From: Lamellibrachia columna | Taxonomy: Eukaryota; Annelida; Polychaeta; Sabellida; Siboglinidae | NCBI GenBank assembly: GCA_963662155.1 | Contig: OY759264.1 | Coordinates: forward strand, 17,683,142 to 17,747,141 | Length of the DNA: 64,000 nucleotides | Direction of reading: 5' to 3' | Shown here: piece after piece, positions 46,745 to 59,552 of the stretch | Numbering within the stretch: the first letter of the stretch is position 1 | Layout: the number at the start of each line of letters is the position of its first letter | Position numbers and translations under genes: made by a program | Notes under the pieces: generated by a model | What the model was told of the DNA's origin: nothing | The model's database searches: none | The model's input: the letters and a program-made list of their open reading frames with translations, nothing else

Positions 46745-48850
46745 AAGGCAGTTTAGGTGAGGAGGTGTGGTGAAAGGGAGTTCCATGATAGCTTCTTGAA
46801 ATGATTTTGGGTTTTTATGTTGGTAATTTTTGATGGAATCACATTCCATATGCGAATGGCTCGGAGATAAAATGAAAAGACCATTGCATTTATACGACAC
46901 CTGGGGGCTATGTATTGTCCACGGGTTCGAGAGCGGGTTAGTAGGCCTGGAGGGAGGGGGGTGATCTCAATAATGTTATTTAGAATTTTGTAGAAAAATC
47001 TGGCAGCAGAGTGTTGCACTCTTTCAAGGCTTTTAACTTGTGAAAAGGTCAGGGTTGTTTGATTTAAATCATTTGATTTAAATCATTGATTTAAATCATG
47101 ATTTAAATTGCTCCAAAAAAAATCATTGATTTATGATTTTTTTGACTTCCTGTTTTTTAATCGCTGATTTATATGAATTTAACACAAATAATTGTTTACA
47201 AGCATCGAGATCAACAAAGTTTTGTGTGTTTTTTAATACAAAAGCACAAAGTGCACACACTTGTGTAGCTGTATTGACACCAGATAGCCTGATAGTCAAA
47301 TATTTTATGACATTGTGTATACCAGATTTTAAAAAAATAAAATAAATAAAAAAATAAAATAAAATAAAAAAAATCCGATTTAAATTAAAAAAATCCGATT
47401 TTTTTTTATAAAAAAAAATCATGATTTTTTCAACCCTGGAAAAGGTGTGGGGATTCCATATGGGTGAAGAGTACTCAAGTTTTGGCCGGATTAGCATGTT
47501 GTAGGCTGTTTGTTTAACTTCGGGTTTACATGGGCCAAGAGTTTGTTTAATCATGCCTAAAAATTTCGAAGATTTTGAAGTTATGTCAGTGATGTGATTT
47601 GTCCAGGTTAATTTGGAATCCAATTTTATTCCGAGGTATGAGTGGCTGGATACAGTGGATAATGGCTGGCCAGAAAGCGAGTACTTGTGTGGGCTGGGTT
47701 TAGTTTTGTTTGTTATTGAAAGGTGGACAAATTTAGATACATTAAATTCCATTTGCCATTTGTCTGACCGTGTTTGGAGTTGGCTTAGGTCAGTTTGGAG
47801 AATTTTGTGGTCAGTTTTGGAAGAAATTTTACGATATAAAATACTATCATCTGCAAACAGGCGTATAGAAGATTTTATGTTCCCATTTATGTCATTTATG
47901 TAGAGTAAGAAGAGGACAGGTCCTAGAACTGAACCCTGTGGGACACCAGATGTGACATCTGTGATGTCCGACAGGGCACCGTTTACTGAGACTCTCTGTT
48001 TGCGGTTGGATAGAAAAGATTTGATCCAATTTTGAGTGTTTCCAGTGATTCCATAGGAGGTCAATTTTGATAGAAAATGTAGGTGAGGCATTTTGTCGAA
48101 GGCTTTGGCAAAGTCAAGCAGGATTGCGTCAATTTGGGTCTTGTTGTCCATAGGAGTCATCCAGTCGTGGACTGTCTCTATGAGTTGAGATTCACAAGAC
48201 AGTCCCGACTGGAATCTGTGTTGGAAGTGGAGAATGATGTTATGGTTGTGCAGGTGTTTCCACATATTGCTTAGGATGATATGTTCCATTACTTTACAGA
48301 GGATGCAGGTTAGTGATATGGGTCTGTAGTTAGCAGGGTCAGATTTGTGGCTCTTTTTGTGTATAAGAGTTATTAATGCTTGTAGCCAGTTGTTAGGAAG
48401 TTTACCTGTGTTGTATGATTGTTGGAAAATTTGGGTGATGATGGGAGCTATCTGCTTTGCAGTTTCTTTAAGGAGACTCTGGCTGGGAGTTCATCTGGGC
48501 CTGTAGCTTTGTTCTGGTTTAGATTTTCCAGCTGCTTTATTATGCCATCTATGCCAATTTCGAGAAGGGGGATGTTGGGGTAAGTAGAGGGGGCTATTTG
48601 GGTGATGGGGTGCTTTTCTTGGGTAAATACAGAGCTAAATTGGTTGTTTAGGGCATTTGCTTTATCATGATCATTTATTATTGGCTGATCGTTTACTCGA
48701 AGTGTGGGAATGCCAATGTTTTCTCATTTATTTGCCTTAATAAATGACCAGAATCATTTTGGATTAGTTTTCAGGCTGTCTTCAATGTGGTTGTACAAAC
48801 ATCGTACAATTATGTATTTCTGTGTTTTATTTGTGCTTGCATGCTTCATT
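46745..48850 (-). mobile_element. Jockey-like LINE, split by a hAT MITE
   Basis: Minus-strand RT: the 5' part (48850-48300) is frameshifted, then 48289-47440 gives [66 protein letters not shown] and SYLGIKLDSKLTWTNHI. The MITE 47050-47438 interrupts it after IWNPHTFSRVEK. The C-terminus resumes at 47049-46750 (QHSAARFFYKILNN, RIWNVIPSKI). RT motifs are intact, but the 5' endonuclease is missing or beyond recognition. Confidence 0.83.
47050..47438. mobile_element. hAT MITE rich in ATTTAAATCA repeats (389 bp)
   Basis: Ends CAGGGTTG and CAACCCTG are inverted. The flanking 8-bp TSD GAAAAGGT is exact (47042-47049 and 47439-47446). The interior starts with repeated palindromic 'gatttaaatcat' and has A-rich tracts, with no coding capacity. 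Confidence 0.9.
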
Positions 48851-49976
48851 GAAGCATGAAAGATGTCTGATTTAAATCGTAGCAGTGTCGTTGCACGGAC
48901 TTTTGGTGAAACTGAACGACGCCTTGTCATATGCATCAATTTTACGGTGGCCTTGGCCTTGGCGCTATGCATAATTGCCGTAGGAGATGGCGATATTTTT
49001 GCTTTATTTTATTGTAAATTTTGATCGTTTTGAGAAGTCAATCGCCATAAAAAAAATTTATATCTGGCTTTTGCTGTTGTATAGGCGAAGGACCCGTTCG
49101 TCAAAAACGTATGCATTTTCATGAAACCTTACAAAATGCCATAAACAGAGCAATAAACACATAATTATTTCATGTCTGTATGCATTCTTATATGTATTTC
49201 ACTAAAGTTACCTGACAATAACCATGTAAAAGTGTGAAATTATTATTACCTTTTTGTCAGAACGCATATGTTTCTGACATCTCACAGAAAACCGGATGTT
49301 TTGTGAACGCGAATACAAAATGGGAGAATTGCCGTCTGCTGGCTATAGAGTTACATCAGTAATCATCCCCCTGTAAACTACTAACTTACTAACGAGTGTT
49401 TTATTTATGTCTGTGCTGCTGGCCCACTCTGGCCTCATTCTACACGAAATCGCATTACACCATGTGATCCAAAGGCAACATCACGTGCACAGTATGGCAT
49501 CTGTTTGTGAAATCTTTTCTATGTGACCGATAAAAGTACTCATAAACATTTATTTGGAGCACATTTCTTCTGTTTCTTGACGCCCAAGTGTCGGTTGTGT
49601 GTCACGGAATACACATGTGAAACAGTTAGTGCATATCAGTTTTAAAACTTAAGTTATTAGTTCCATAGCCATTTGGCTATGGAAAGCCCAAATCTGCATG
49701 TACGATTTTAACAGGCGAGACTTCCGCCCAAGACCAAGAGTGGGGCGGATGATTCTGCCTAGTTTTGAGAAAGTTAATGTACTTTTTTGACCACGCGACA
49801 TGTGTGTATGAATAGTAGATATATAAGGAGAAGTTTGGGTACTCTAGGTGGTCTTTTTCATGGTTAGGTAAGAAAGTAAAAGATTACCCATAGCCATGGG
49901 CCGAACCAACCAACATCGCGGTCATATATATCACATCAGAAAAAAATATATATACATAAGTTTATATGTATGTATG

Positions 49977-50057
49977 TATGTATATATATATATGTATATA
50001 TATGTATATATACATATATATACATATATATATTTATTTATAAATATATATATATTA
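49977..50057. repeat. (TA)n/(TATG)n microsatellite
   Basis: Mixed TA, TATG and TACATA units over about 80 bp inside the large intron. Confidence 0.92.
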
Positions 50058-51590
50058 CAATACAATTTATTACTTTTATTCATGGACATTTCCTTTAGAT
50101 GTTAATTACTTCAGCTTGGATCATTAGTTTATTATGTAAAGAGCTTTCCATTATTTTTATCGATATTGCTCTGTAATAAATATATATTATTATTAATATA
50201 TTATGTGTATGTTTCTGTGCACAATCATAGTTTCCTTTTTTTATTGAAGCAAACTGTGAAATGACTATTCTTAGGTTTCTGTCGGCAGACATATTATTAA
50301 AACTAAACTAAAGCTAACTTGTAATTCTAGTCGTATACTTTTTAATTATTAAGAACAAATCCTGCATTCTGCCCTATTTATGCCTTATTTCCTTGCATTT
50401 GTGTACAATCTGTGACCTTATTTTTTATTGGTGTAGGAAAAAAGATTGAATTTTTAACATATGAAGGGCAACAGAATGAATAATGAATGTATTGATATAA
50501 TCAGTGATGTCAGTATTTTATCATATACACACAGATGTATGGAAACACACCCCCCACATCCCGATGGGATTTTTGATAAAAAATAATATTATTTGTACTG
50601 ATGACTTCAGTGATGCCGCTAAAAAAAAATTTCCACAAAATATTTTTTCGGTGATTTCCACGAATTTTTACGTATTTATGGGGTATTATTCCCATTTTTG
50701 TAGCATAAGAGTTAAGACCACCTGATTTGTCAACTTGTATGAATGATATAACATTTCTTTTGTGGTAAGATGGTCTAGATTTTCTTCCTTTAGAAGCGTA
50801 ATTGTTGATGTACCTAATGTAAATGTACCAGTTTATGTAAAGCTGTGGTAGATAAAGTAGATTGGCATTTTTGAGGAAATAACACTAACAAGTATTTTTT
50901 ACAAAGCAAAATATGTTAACAGTTAGTAAATTGGTTGAGGACGATGTAAATGAATGAATGATTAAAACATTTTGGTATACATGTATGAGAAGAATGTGAC
51001 TAATTATTTGTGTTTTTGCCATTTTTATGCATCCTGCCGATTATTTGAAGCTGTGACTGTAGAGAAATTTGTTTAATGTATCATTGATGTACTCATTCAG
51101 CATTACTATCTATGGAAAGATGACCTGTATTAAATTGTAACGAAAATAGTCAATAAATATCAAAAAAGTAAATTTTCTCTTTCATTTCCAATGTATTGAG
51201 AACTCAGTTTTAGCACCGAAACCACAGTAGTATGTATGCTGGATATCATTTTAAGCAACGTAACTTATTTTTTCATTGTTGCATTGTAGAAAAGTGTAAA
51301 TTTCATGTAGTTGATGGATATAAAACATGAATAATTTGTTTACACAAGGAAAAAATTGTTTTCATAGTGATTCATACTCCGATTCACTTTATGCCCCATG
51401 GATAAAAAATTTGTACAGTGACCTGATTTTTTTTTACATTCCAGTAATACATAGATATCTTTATAATATGACATTTCAATCGAGTGTAATGACTTCTCAC
51501 TGAATAGTATGGTTTGTCTTTAAATGGTAAGCATGTCCACATCGATTATACATGTTATCATGATTTAATCTTCTCTGCCTGTCAACACCA

Positions 51591-51668
51591 TGATATATAT
51601 ATATATATATATAAATATAGATATAATTATATATATATATATATAATTATATATATATATATATATAA
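51591..51668. repeat. AT-rich microsatellite
   Basis: TA and TATAATTA units. It is adjacent to a diverged direct duplication: about 51697-51800 resembles 51892-51995 ('ttcctcacctt', 'ggtaattgtgttca', 'gccaag(c/t)gatta'). Confidence 0.9.
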
Positions 51669-52669
51669 TGTGTGAATTTAGTACATTGGTGTTGTTAAAT
51701 TCCTCACCTTGTTGTATGGTAATTGTGTTCAATAACAATGGTGTCACATATAACACTGCACCGTTAGCCAAGCGATTACATCATCTGATTTAAATCAGTC
51801 GACTCACTCTGACAAATAAATTTAGCTAAAACCAAATACTTTTAGTATGCAGTTACATCAAACATGGTTAAAACACTAACAAATCCTCTCAATTCCTCAC
51901 CTTACTGTGTGGTAATTGTGTTCAGGAACAAATGGTGTTCCATGAAAACCTTTACCATTAGCCAAGTGATTATATCCTTTCCTGCCCTTAATAAATCGGT
52001 AACATTCTAACTACAAACGACGACAGTAACAAACATGTAAAGAGGGAGAACAGAGATCGTATGAATTCTTGTTAATTCTTGCCCACCTTGTCTGCCCTAT
52101 CCTGCCCATCTTTTAGTCCATCCCCAATTTGATTGTTATTATAATTACACACCTACGCAAAAACCAACTAACAAGCCTTAATATATATTAAAAAGTGTAA
52201 ATTATAGAAATACCTGGTGTGCTGGCCCGTTGCAACAATCACAGTGGCACACTGGCATGGCATGGAATGTACATGTCTAAAGATTATATTTCTGAAGTTT
52301 CTTTGTTTAAATCTTAAAACTAAGTGGCAGGCATGCCAAAGTACCGAGTTAAAGAAATATAAATAAATGCTGGAATTGAATTATAATACTGTTAATCGAC
52401 AGTTATTACGTTCTTCTTCATGTTATACAAAAAAAACAGGGAACATCTATGAATCCATAAAATGAGACCCTGTTCTGGGAATATGATTTGAAATGGCTCA
52501 TGTCTGCACAGTGCTGTTGCATAAAAACCGGTAATTTAATTATAACACACTTTTTAAATAATCCTTTCCCACAGAGCACTTCTCAGGTATGTTTTATAGA
52601 TAATATTGACTAGAGATAGTGGTTTGAACACAGTTTTTTGCTATACAACAAAAAATGCTTGGTACCAGG

Positions 52670-52981
52670 TGGCCGTGGCCTAGTGGTTAAGGTGTTGGAC
52701 TCTAAATTCGAGGGTTGTGAGTTCAAGTCCCACACTGGGCACTGTTTGTTTTCGAAGCTTAGGCAATTTCGTTTACCCTACTTTGCCTCAGTCTACTCAG
52801 CTGCAAATGAGTACAAACACTGTTTGGAAGGTACCTGCGATGGACTAGTGTCCCATCCAGGAGAGTCAGTATAACTGCACTCTAAGTTGCTTCGCACTAC
52901 AGAAACCAGGTTTAAGCACTGGCCATATAAGCCTTCATGGCTTCCTAAGGCGTAATGCCTGGGGGATGACTTTACCTTACC
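52670..52981 (+). mobile_element. tRNA-derived SINE (312 bp)
   Basis: The A box GTGGCCTAGTGGTTAAGG and the B box GAGTTCAAGTCCC sit at tRNA spacing. The body contains 'gatggactagtgtcccatcc' and 'gcactacagaaaccaggttt', the kind of tail borrowed from LINE 3' ends in many animal SINEs. It is flanked by TACCAGG (52663-52669 and 52982-52988). It shares 'tttcgtttaccctactttg' with the SINE at 39521, so both have a common body. Confidence 0.83.
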
Positions 52982-53161
52982 TACCAGGCATAACAATAAA
53001 AACCGTAGCTTGGTACGACAAAGTATATACACCTGTATGTATTCTTATATGTCAAACTGTTTACTGTGCAGGACAGCAATATATATTTCTGCTGCACATT
53101 TTATTACACGTTTGTACTACATGTGATTAGTTTCTTTGTGCACACACACCCATGTCCTCGA

Positions 53162-53882
53162 CTACGTCCACAACTCAAGTGCGTGTCTGGTGTTGCGACT
53201 TCTAACATGTTTGATGTTTACTGCTGTCTTCACCCAACCATCACTATGTCTTGGTACTGGTATTGGCATCGTGGCAACATAACAGGAACTATTCCTTGTA
53301 TAGAGGGAGGATCCTTTCGCTATGATGCTGTACACATTCCTGAAGTTTTCCACCAGGTGTTACTGCCATGCATCCATTCGGCTATTTACAATGCGAACAT
53401 CATTTTAAGATACCAATAAGCAGTTAAATTATTTTCATCCAGAAATTGTGCAAAGTTCTACAAGTGGATGCAGTGTAACAGAGTTGAGACCTAGGCGGAC
53501 TGGATTTTTTTCAATATTGCTAGACATAATGTTTTCTACAAATTTCATTTGCAAGTACATATGTCCTCATTAAGTTTGCCATTGACCTCGTGCACTGATT
53601 ATTGATTTTCTTTGTGTCTGACAAAAACTTTGCCAAGGAATATATTCCTTGGAAAACATTTCCTTTAATTCACTAACATAATCTTTTTATAGCCATTATC
53701 CAACTCATGTCGCTTCTTGACAGATCTTGTATTTCCTCCAGCAGCTTTTGAACATCCTTCTTCTGATGCCTCTGAGCAAAGTGGTCAGAATTTACCTTTA
53801 TCTGTGTAACATTAAAGTTTGGTACATATGTAACAATAATCACCATGCCTTGGTACTGGGCAAAACAACCATCTGATAACAT
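53162..53882 (-). other. Unrecognised, possibly once-coding minus-strand pieces
   Basis: Two minus-strand open stretches (53353-53162 and 53882-53673) have protein-like composition, for example NFRNVYSIIAKGSSLYTRNS and VQKLLEEIQDLSRSDMSWIM. I do not recognise a family. They may be remains of a DNA transposon gene; there is no start or splice evidence. Confidence 0.25.
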
Positions 53883-54679
53883 TTTAAAGCAAAGTTTATA
53901 TGTTTTCTATATAATATTATAACACTGATGGTTATTTTGCTCCTAAATGTAGGACAGAAATATAAAAAAATAGTGTCTTAGTTAGTTGACAAGTTTTGGC
54001 AACAGATGATTAGATTGGTACCAGGCGTAACAGTTCTAGTGAAATGCTGAACATTCGTCTAAATGGGTTTCACTTTGATGTGTTATCTATAACATCCCAG
54101 GAGAAAACATTGAAATATGTAACAATATAGTTATTTACATATTTGATTATTTTGAAGTCATTAGGTTCATTAATTATGTCTCAGTCCATAACAAAGTTTG
54201 TCAGTCATAGTTTGACAATTTGTAGGACAGCACGAATATCAAAAGTAAAATCACTTCTTCAAATAACTGCTATGAAGTAATTTATTCATCATCAAGTTGA
54301 TTATATTCTGCTTTCTAAACAATGCTAATTTTAGGAAATAATGAATGTGTAGTATTTAAGTATTGGTACAAGAGCTTGGTATCGGGCGTAACAATAAAAA
54401 TCGGTTCATTAACATACAAAATAAGTTGAGTAGGGTAGGAGTAGCTATTGTAGGGGTCTATTGTATAGTTTGTACACACATTTGACACTTCCATTTAACA
54501 CAAGACCCTTCTAATGGTGAATTATCATTACTGAATCAAAAATAATAAATTTCTGAAATACAAAATATTTTTGGGAAAGCTTAGTTTAGTTCTTTTTGCA
54601 TCTTAAAGGGATGTGGACCCTTCATTGGCATATAGGAAAAGTATATATTTCCTGAACGATCGAGGGAAAGTTAAAAACG

Positions 54680-55920
54680 AAGTGTCCAACAATTTTGGAG
54701 ATGGGTCCTATAGTCAGGGGGTGAACGGAATGCATCTTGTAAGTCAGCTTTGGCGATGAACGCTCCTTTACCCAAGGTCACCAGTTTAGATTTAACAAGA
54801 TTTGCCATCCAAGCCAAAGGCCCAGATGGCAAGTGGACAAGGAAGCCATTGGCTTATCGAGAGTCCATCAGTGTTTGTCTACGTGTAACCCGCCCTCCTG
54901 AGATATGTGTCCAACTTATTTTTAAACATATTCACGCTGCTAGCGGTTATACAATCTGTAGATAATTTGTTCCATTCATTTGCTGTCCTCTGTGAGAATG
55001 AGTAATTCCTGATGTACAATCTACACTGATCCTTTACTAACTTTACCTCGTCCTCTAGTTCTGCTATCTTTTTGGAGAGAGAGAAAAACATATTTCTATC
55101 AATATTTTCATACCCATTTAATATCTTAAAAACTTCAATGTGATCTCCTCTTAACCTCCGTGTCTTCCTCCTTGTCCCAGTTGTTTGACACAATGATATA
55201 GTACTTCAAAAGCAACAGTGGTGAATTCGGGAAGTATGTGGGCATTAACTAAATTGGTTTTGGGTCATGAATGAGCTGGAATTTGCCTTGCTCTTTCTTG
55301 GGGACTAAGCCTAATGGTGAGGGCACCATTTTTGGGAAGGGGTCTGATGCATAAAAGGACCTGCAATATCTCACTTAGCCTTTTCTTTACTCAGCTTCTG
55401 CTGCACTACGTCCAGGTTATCCCTGGTAGACGTGATTTGCATAGTCATACTTATGTGGATTTCCTGGTATAGAGGAAGGAATGCGAAAACTATCAGTTAA
55501 ACATTCAACTGAAGTGATGGTTAGATTATTGTTGTAGCCCTGCAGCGGAAATGGTAAAACATTAGGTTTTACCGGTGTTAACGTGACCATTCATCATTGA
55601 TGTAGACCGATGCACTGCATCGCCACTGGCTCGTGGGAAATTCAAACTGTTTTGGGGGCTAGGGGTAGTGTGTTTTGCTGTAAGCAGGCCTGGAATTGCA
55701 GACGAGCTGAAAGTGACCTTCATTTTTACAGAAGGAACATCCATGCATGTATCAGTAGCCCCTCTTTGTGCATCTGCTCTTGTTTATGGAAAATCAGAAG
55801 CGGGAGGGACGACGTCGTGTGCTTCAGGAACTATAGTCATGATTCACGAAAGGGCTGGGATGGTACAGACGTGTTAGCTGCTTTAACTTTACATTTCGCT
55901 TTAATGCTGGAGTAAATATA
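54680..55920 (-). mobile_element. DIRS-like retroelement remnant (RT plus gag knuckle), interrupted by CR1
   Basis: Minus-strand reading. At 55740-55698 there is a CCHC knuckle CSFCKNEGHFQLVC (C-x2-C-x4-H-x4-C). At 55435-55190 there is an RT N-terminal part (MVPSPLGLVPKKEQGKF, then QLIHDPKP) with stops. At 54785-54710 RT continues: LVTLGKGAFIAKADLQDAFR. The CR1 fragment at 54787-55165 separates the two RT pieces. 'SPLGLVPKK ... LIHD' and 'GALIAKADI..AFR' are typical of DIRS-type RTs. Degenerate and inactive. Confidence 0.6.
54787..55165 (-). mobile_element. CR1 3'-end fragment, copy J, inside DIRS-like RT
   Basis: Begins with the CR1 tail ('agatttaacaagatttgcc') and encodes the CR1 C-terminus: LRGDHIEVFKILNGYENIDR, VKLVKDQCRLYIR, NEWNKLSTD. 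Confidence 0.83.
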
Positions 55921-57161
55921 GTAGTTAAAGACATTCCAAGAAGCATTGGACCTCTCCCTCCTGACACGGAAACCGTGAACTCGGAGGCTGAGTCAGACGT
56001 GTGTTATCTGATGACATATATAACATGTGTCAGCCCTCCTGATGTGAATTGTGCCTGTGGAAACATGCTCCTATGTCAGACAGAAACCCAGCATTTGACA
56101 ACAAATATCCAGAAAGCAACTGGTGATCAAAGCGAATAATATTTTATATACTATATAAACTTGAACTACAGTATAGAATATAAAAAGTATAAACATTATC
56201 AATTATGGATCCTCTCATGTCATATTTAAGAAGTAATCTTTTCCTGGTTTAATGTATTGTTATAAACACAAATTCAGCATCATCACATCCTTTCACACAC
56301 ATGCACGCACGCGCCCGCACACACACACGCACACACAGTTTGAATGGTTCTGAAGAAAGAGGTGCAGGAAGAGAAAGAGGTGGATTGAAAGAAAAGGGGT
56401 GCAGGGAGAAGAAAGAGTGCACCGACAGGAAGAGGTGGAGGGAGACGTGGCATAGCAAGATTTGTGACACTCAACAGAGCATATATTGCTTGCATGACAA
56501 AACTAAGAAGTCAGAGAAAGGAGCAACTACAGGTAACATTGTATTTAGTTTGCAGGACACACTTAATAACAAAAATACAACTGATAAAGTATACAAGGGT
56601 TTCTGTATTCTTAGCCTCATTTTAGGTATTTCTGGGCATACATTCAACTGTAGTGAAATAAGTTATATCAAATAAGTTATATAGTATAATATCTAAACAT
56701 TGTTATAGTAATATACCCAGCAGAGCTGAGTTTGTGCTTGATTACCCTAATTTTAAGGATTTAATCAATTGGCATGTCATGCGGTTCACATGCTGCCTAT
56801 CACTGATAAACACTTATCAGCATAGGCGCTGTTTCAATACAGAAAACAAACTGTAGAATAGTATCTTATTGAACAAACAATGAAAACATGTTTCATGATT
56901 ATAGATACAACATCAAAGGCATACAACTTAACAAATGGATGGTGAAGATTTTATCTCTTGATCAACATTTCAAATTGTGGGACAATTATTATAGACAGTA
57001 ATAAGTGCACATAATATCCATGCGGCCCTTGCAACAGCCACAATACCTCTGTGTCATGTAGGTGACAGAATATGCAGAGTCTACCACTTTGGCAGTGGAA
57101 CTATCGCTTTTTCTTCAGTTTTCTCCAGAATCTCACTATCCCCTACTTTCGAGTCAAAATG

Positions 57162-57162
<1 letters not shown>

Positions 57163-57189
<27 letters not shown>
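57163..57189. repeat. (TA)n microsatellite abutting CR1 copy K
   Basis: About 27 bp of TA directly before the CR1 3' tail. Confidence 0.93.
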
Positions 57190-57193
<4 letters not shown>

Positions 57194-57291
57194 CAGATTT
57201 AACAAGAACAAGATTTGCCATCCAAGCCAAAGGCCCAGATGGCAAGTGGACAAGGAAGCCATTGGCTTATCGAGAGTCCAACAATGTTCAT

Positions 57292-58152
57292 CTACTTATA
57301 ACCCGCCCTCCTGAGATATGTGTCAACTTTGTTTTTAAACATATTCACGCTGCTAGCAGTTATACAATCTGTAGACAATTTGTTCCATTCATTTATTGTC
57401 CTCTGTGAGAACGAGTGCTTCCTGATGTCCAATCTACATTGATCCTTTACTAATTTTACCTCATGTCCTCTAGTTCTGCTATCCTTCTTGAGTGAGAAAA
57501 ACATATTTCTATCAATATTTTCATACCCATTCAATATCTTTTGCTCATAGCGTCTTTTAGATTGTCTGATTTCAATTGTAGCTGCATTAAGTGCATCTTT
57601 GTAATTTGCATAGTCTTCTTCCTTTCTGGTACGCCTATAAACACTCCACATAGTTTGTTTTAACACTATTTTTCTAATAGCCTCTTTTGACAAGTGTTTC
57701 TTTCTACACCGTTTTCCTTGTTTTTGGAATGGAACAAATTTATTGATGATACTCTCAATTTCATATTTTAGAATATTCCAACATTCAATTGCGGTCTTAT
57801 TCATCAGCATGTTATTCCAATCTAGCTTTGCTAAGTATTTTCTCATATCTTTGTAGTTACCTTTGTGGAAGTTTCTCTTGTACGTTTTCTTATTTTTACT
57901 TTCTGATTTTACATTGATTTCAAAATGTGTTTGATTATGATCACTGTTACCCAATGGTTCAAGTATTTTTACATTGTCCACTAATTCTTTTTGTGATGAC
58001 AAAACTATATATAATACATTTTCTCCCCTGGTTGGTTCTAGCATGTGCTGAGTAAGAAAGCTATCCTGGATTAAAAATAGAAATTGTTGGTCCTCACTCC
58101 CTGTGCTCTCTAGAGAATTCCGTAGTATGTGTCCATGGTTAAAATCTCCCAT
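57292..58152 (-). pseudogene. CR1 ORF2 deletion product: endonuclease end fused to RT C-terminus
   Basis: 286-residue open frame beginning MGDFNHGHILRNSLES (the endonuclease GDFNH block) and ending NKVDTYLRRAGYK. The join YEQK|ILNGYEN removes the RT palm but keeps the frame. It is non-functional as RT. Confidence 0.85.
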
Positions 58153-58766
58153 TATGATATATTCCCCTTTACTAACTTCCTTTATAACGTTTTTTATTTT
58201 TGTGTTGTCCTCTTCTTTTATGATTGGACTTCGGTAAACTAATCCAATAGTTAATTTTGAATTTCCTTAAACAATTTTGCACCAAACAGCTTCATCATCG
58301 CAGTCTGCTCCCCTTTCTAATTTTATTTCATAAGCCTGAATAGATTCTTTAACATATAAAATAACTCCCCCTCCCCTTCTTCCTATTCGATATTTCCTAA
58401 ACATTACGTATCCTGTCAGTTCTAATTCAGGTGAGGGTCAATATCTTCTACCATAATGTTTAATTCGTTTTTTCTTATTTACTATGCTCCTTGCATTTAA
58501 ACATATGCATCTATAACCTGTTTCAGAGATATTTTTTGGACGATTTGATATTGGTTTGTCTGTACTAGTGGCCTCTTGTTCTGCTTGAGACACCTCTAGG
58601 TAACCCCCCTGCACTTCTAGTTTAAACAATGTTTACTACCAAAAATATTTGTCATTGTACCCATGCCACTATCTACTACTACTATCTATCTACTGCTACT
58701 GAAAGTTCGTCTGCGAATACTGCTGCCCCCTTTCCACTTAGATGAAGCCCATCCTTCAAGTACATA

Positions 58767-59552
58767 TCAGCCCTCCCAACAAAACTTCCCCATAAATCCA
58801 CCTTCCTCTTCCCTACACAGCTTCTGGACTAACATGTTAATTGCCATCCCCCGACAATTTCGATATTTGTGACCTCTCCTGCCCATTACTGGTAAAATCC
58901 CTGACAGTATTACCTGCTCAACCCGCGTCTGTTTTAGTGTTCTGACCAACTGCCTATATTTCCTAACTATGGCAGTTGTACCCTCCCTCTCTACGTTGGT
59001 TGTCCCTACGTGTACTAAAACAGATCCATCCTTACCCGAGCCTACGATGTTTTCTACCCTCTCAGTTATCGCCTCTATTTTGGCTCCAGGCAAGCATACC
59101 ACCACATCATCTCCCTTGTTTAAGACTCTGTCGGTCTTCCTAACTATCGAATCCCCCACAAACACCCTTGCTCTCTTCCTCACCCCCTCTATCACTGCTG
59201 CAGAATAGCTCTTCCGTTCGATCCCTTCCATCACATTCTGTCCTGACCCCTTCCCTCCTGTCTCCCCCACTTCCCTTTCCTTCGCTCTTGTCTCCCCCAC
59301 TCCCTTCTCCTTCCTTCCTGTCTCCCCTACTCCCATCTCCTTCACTCCGGTTGTCTTCCCTCCCGTTCCTTTCCTTCCCGTCTCCTTACGTCCTGTCTCC
59401 CTACAACCTGTCACCTTCCCTCCTCTCAGCTTCCTCCCAGGCTGAGGTGAGCTCTCCCTAGCATCTCTCATGTCTTTCCCCACTTTATCATCTACTGTTC
59501 CCCCAACGGAACTACTGGCACAACCCCCCTGTTCCCTTCCCACCATTACCAC
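58767..59552 (-). CDS. CR1 ORF1 with SGNH-esterase domain (transposon-encoded)
   Basis: 261 residues. Residues 1-110 are low-complexity, rich in Gly, Glu, Lys and Thr, with an ETGRKETGRK-like repeat. Then comes RKRARVFVGDSIVRKTDRVL (SGNH block I: GDS), VVVCLPGAK, VLVHVGTTNVEREG (GTN block, but with TT in place of the NN of copy A's GTNN) and VILSGILPV. The C-terminal block with Asp-x2-His seen in copy A (RDGLHLS) is not reached because the frame ends at WEG. CR1-family ORF1 proteins with an esterase domain are known; the role is probably RNP or membrane association (inference). Probably not functional. Confidence 0.75.
   Translation of the reverse strand: MVMVGREQGGCASSSVGGTVDDKVGKDMRDARESSPQPGRKLRGGKVTGCRETGRKETGRKGTGGKTTGVKEMGVGETGRKEKGVGETRAKEREVGETGGKGSGQNVMEGIERKSYSAAVIEGVRKRARVFVGDSIVRKTDRVLNKGDDVVVCLPGAKIEAITERVENIVGSGKDGSVLVHVGTTNVEREGTTAIVRKYRQLVRTLKQTRVEQVILSGILPVMGRRGHKYRNCRGMAINMLVQKLCREEEGGFMGKFCWEG

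Noticed and set aside
49896..51180. Possible 3' UTR or retrocopy ending 'caataaatatcaaaaaa'
   Set aside because: No coding sequence upstream and no TSD seen; AATAAA is common by chance in AT-rich intron DNA.
56249..56675. Overlapping ORFs at a CA-rich stretch
   Set aside because: No recognisable domain; open frames follow from low-complexity CA and purine-rich sequence.
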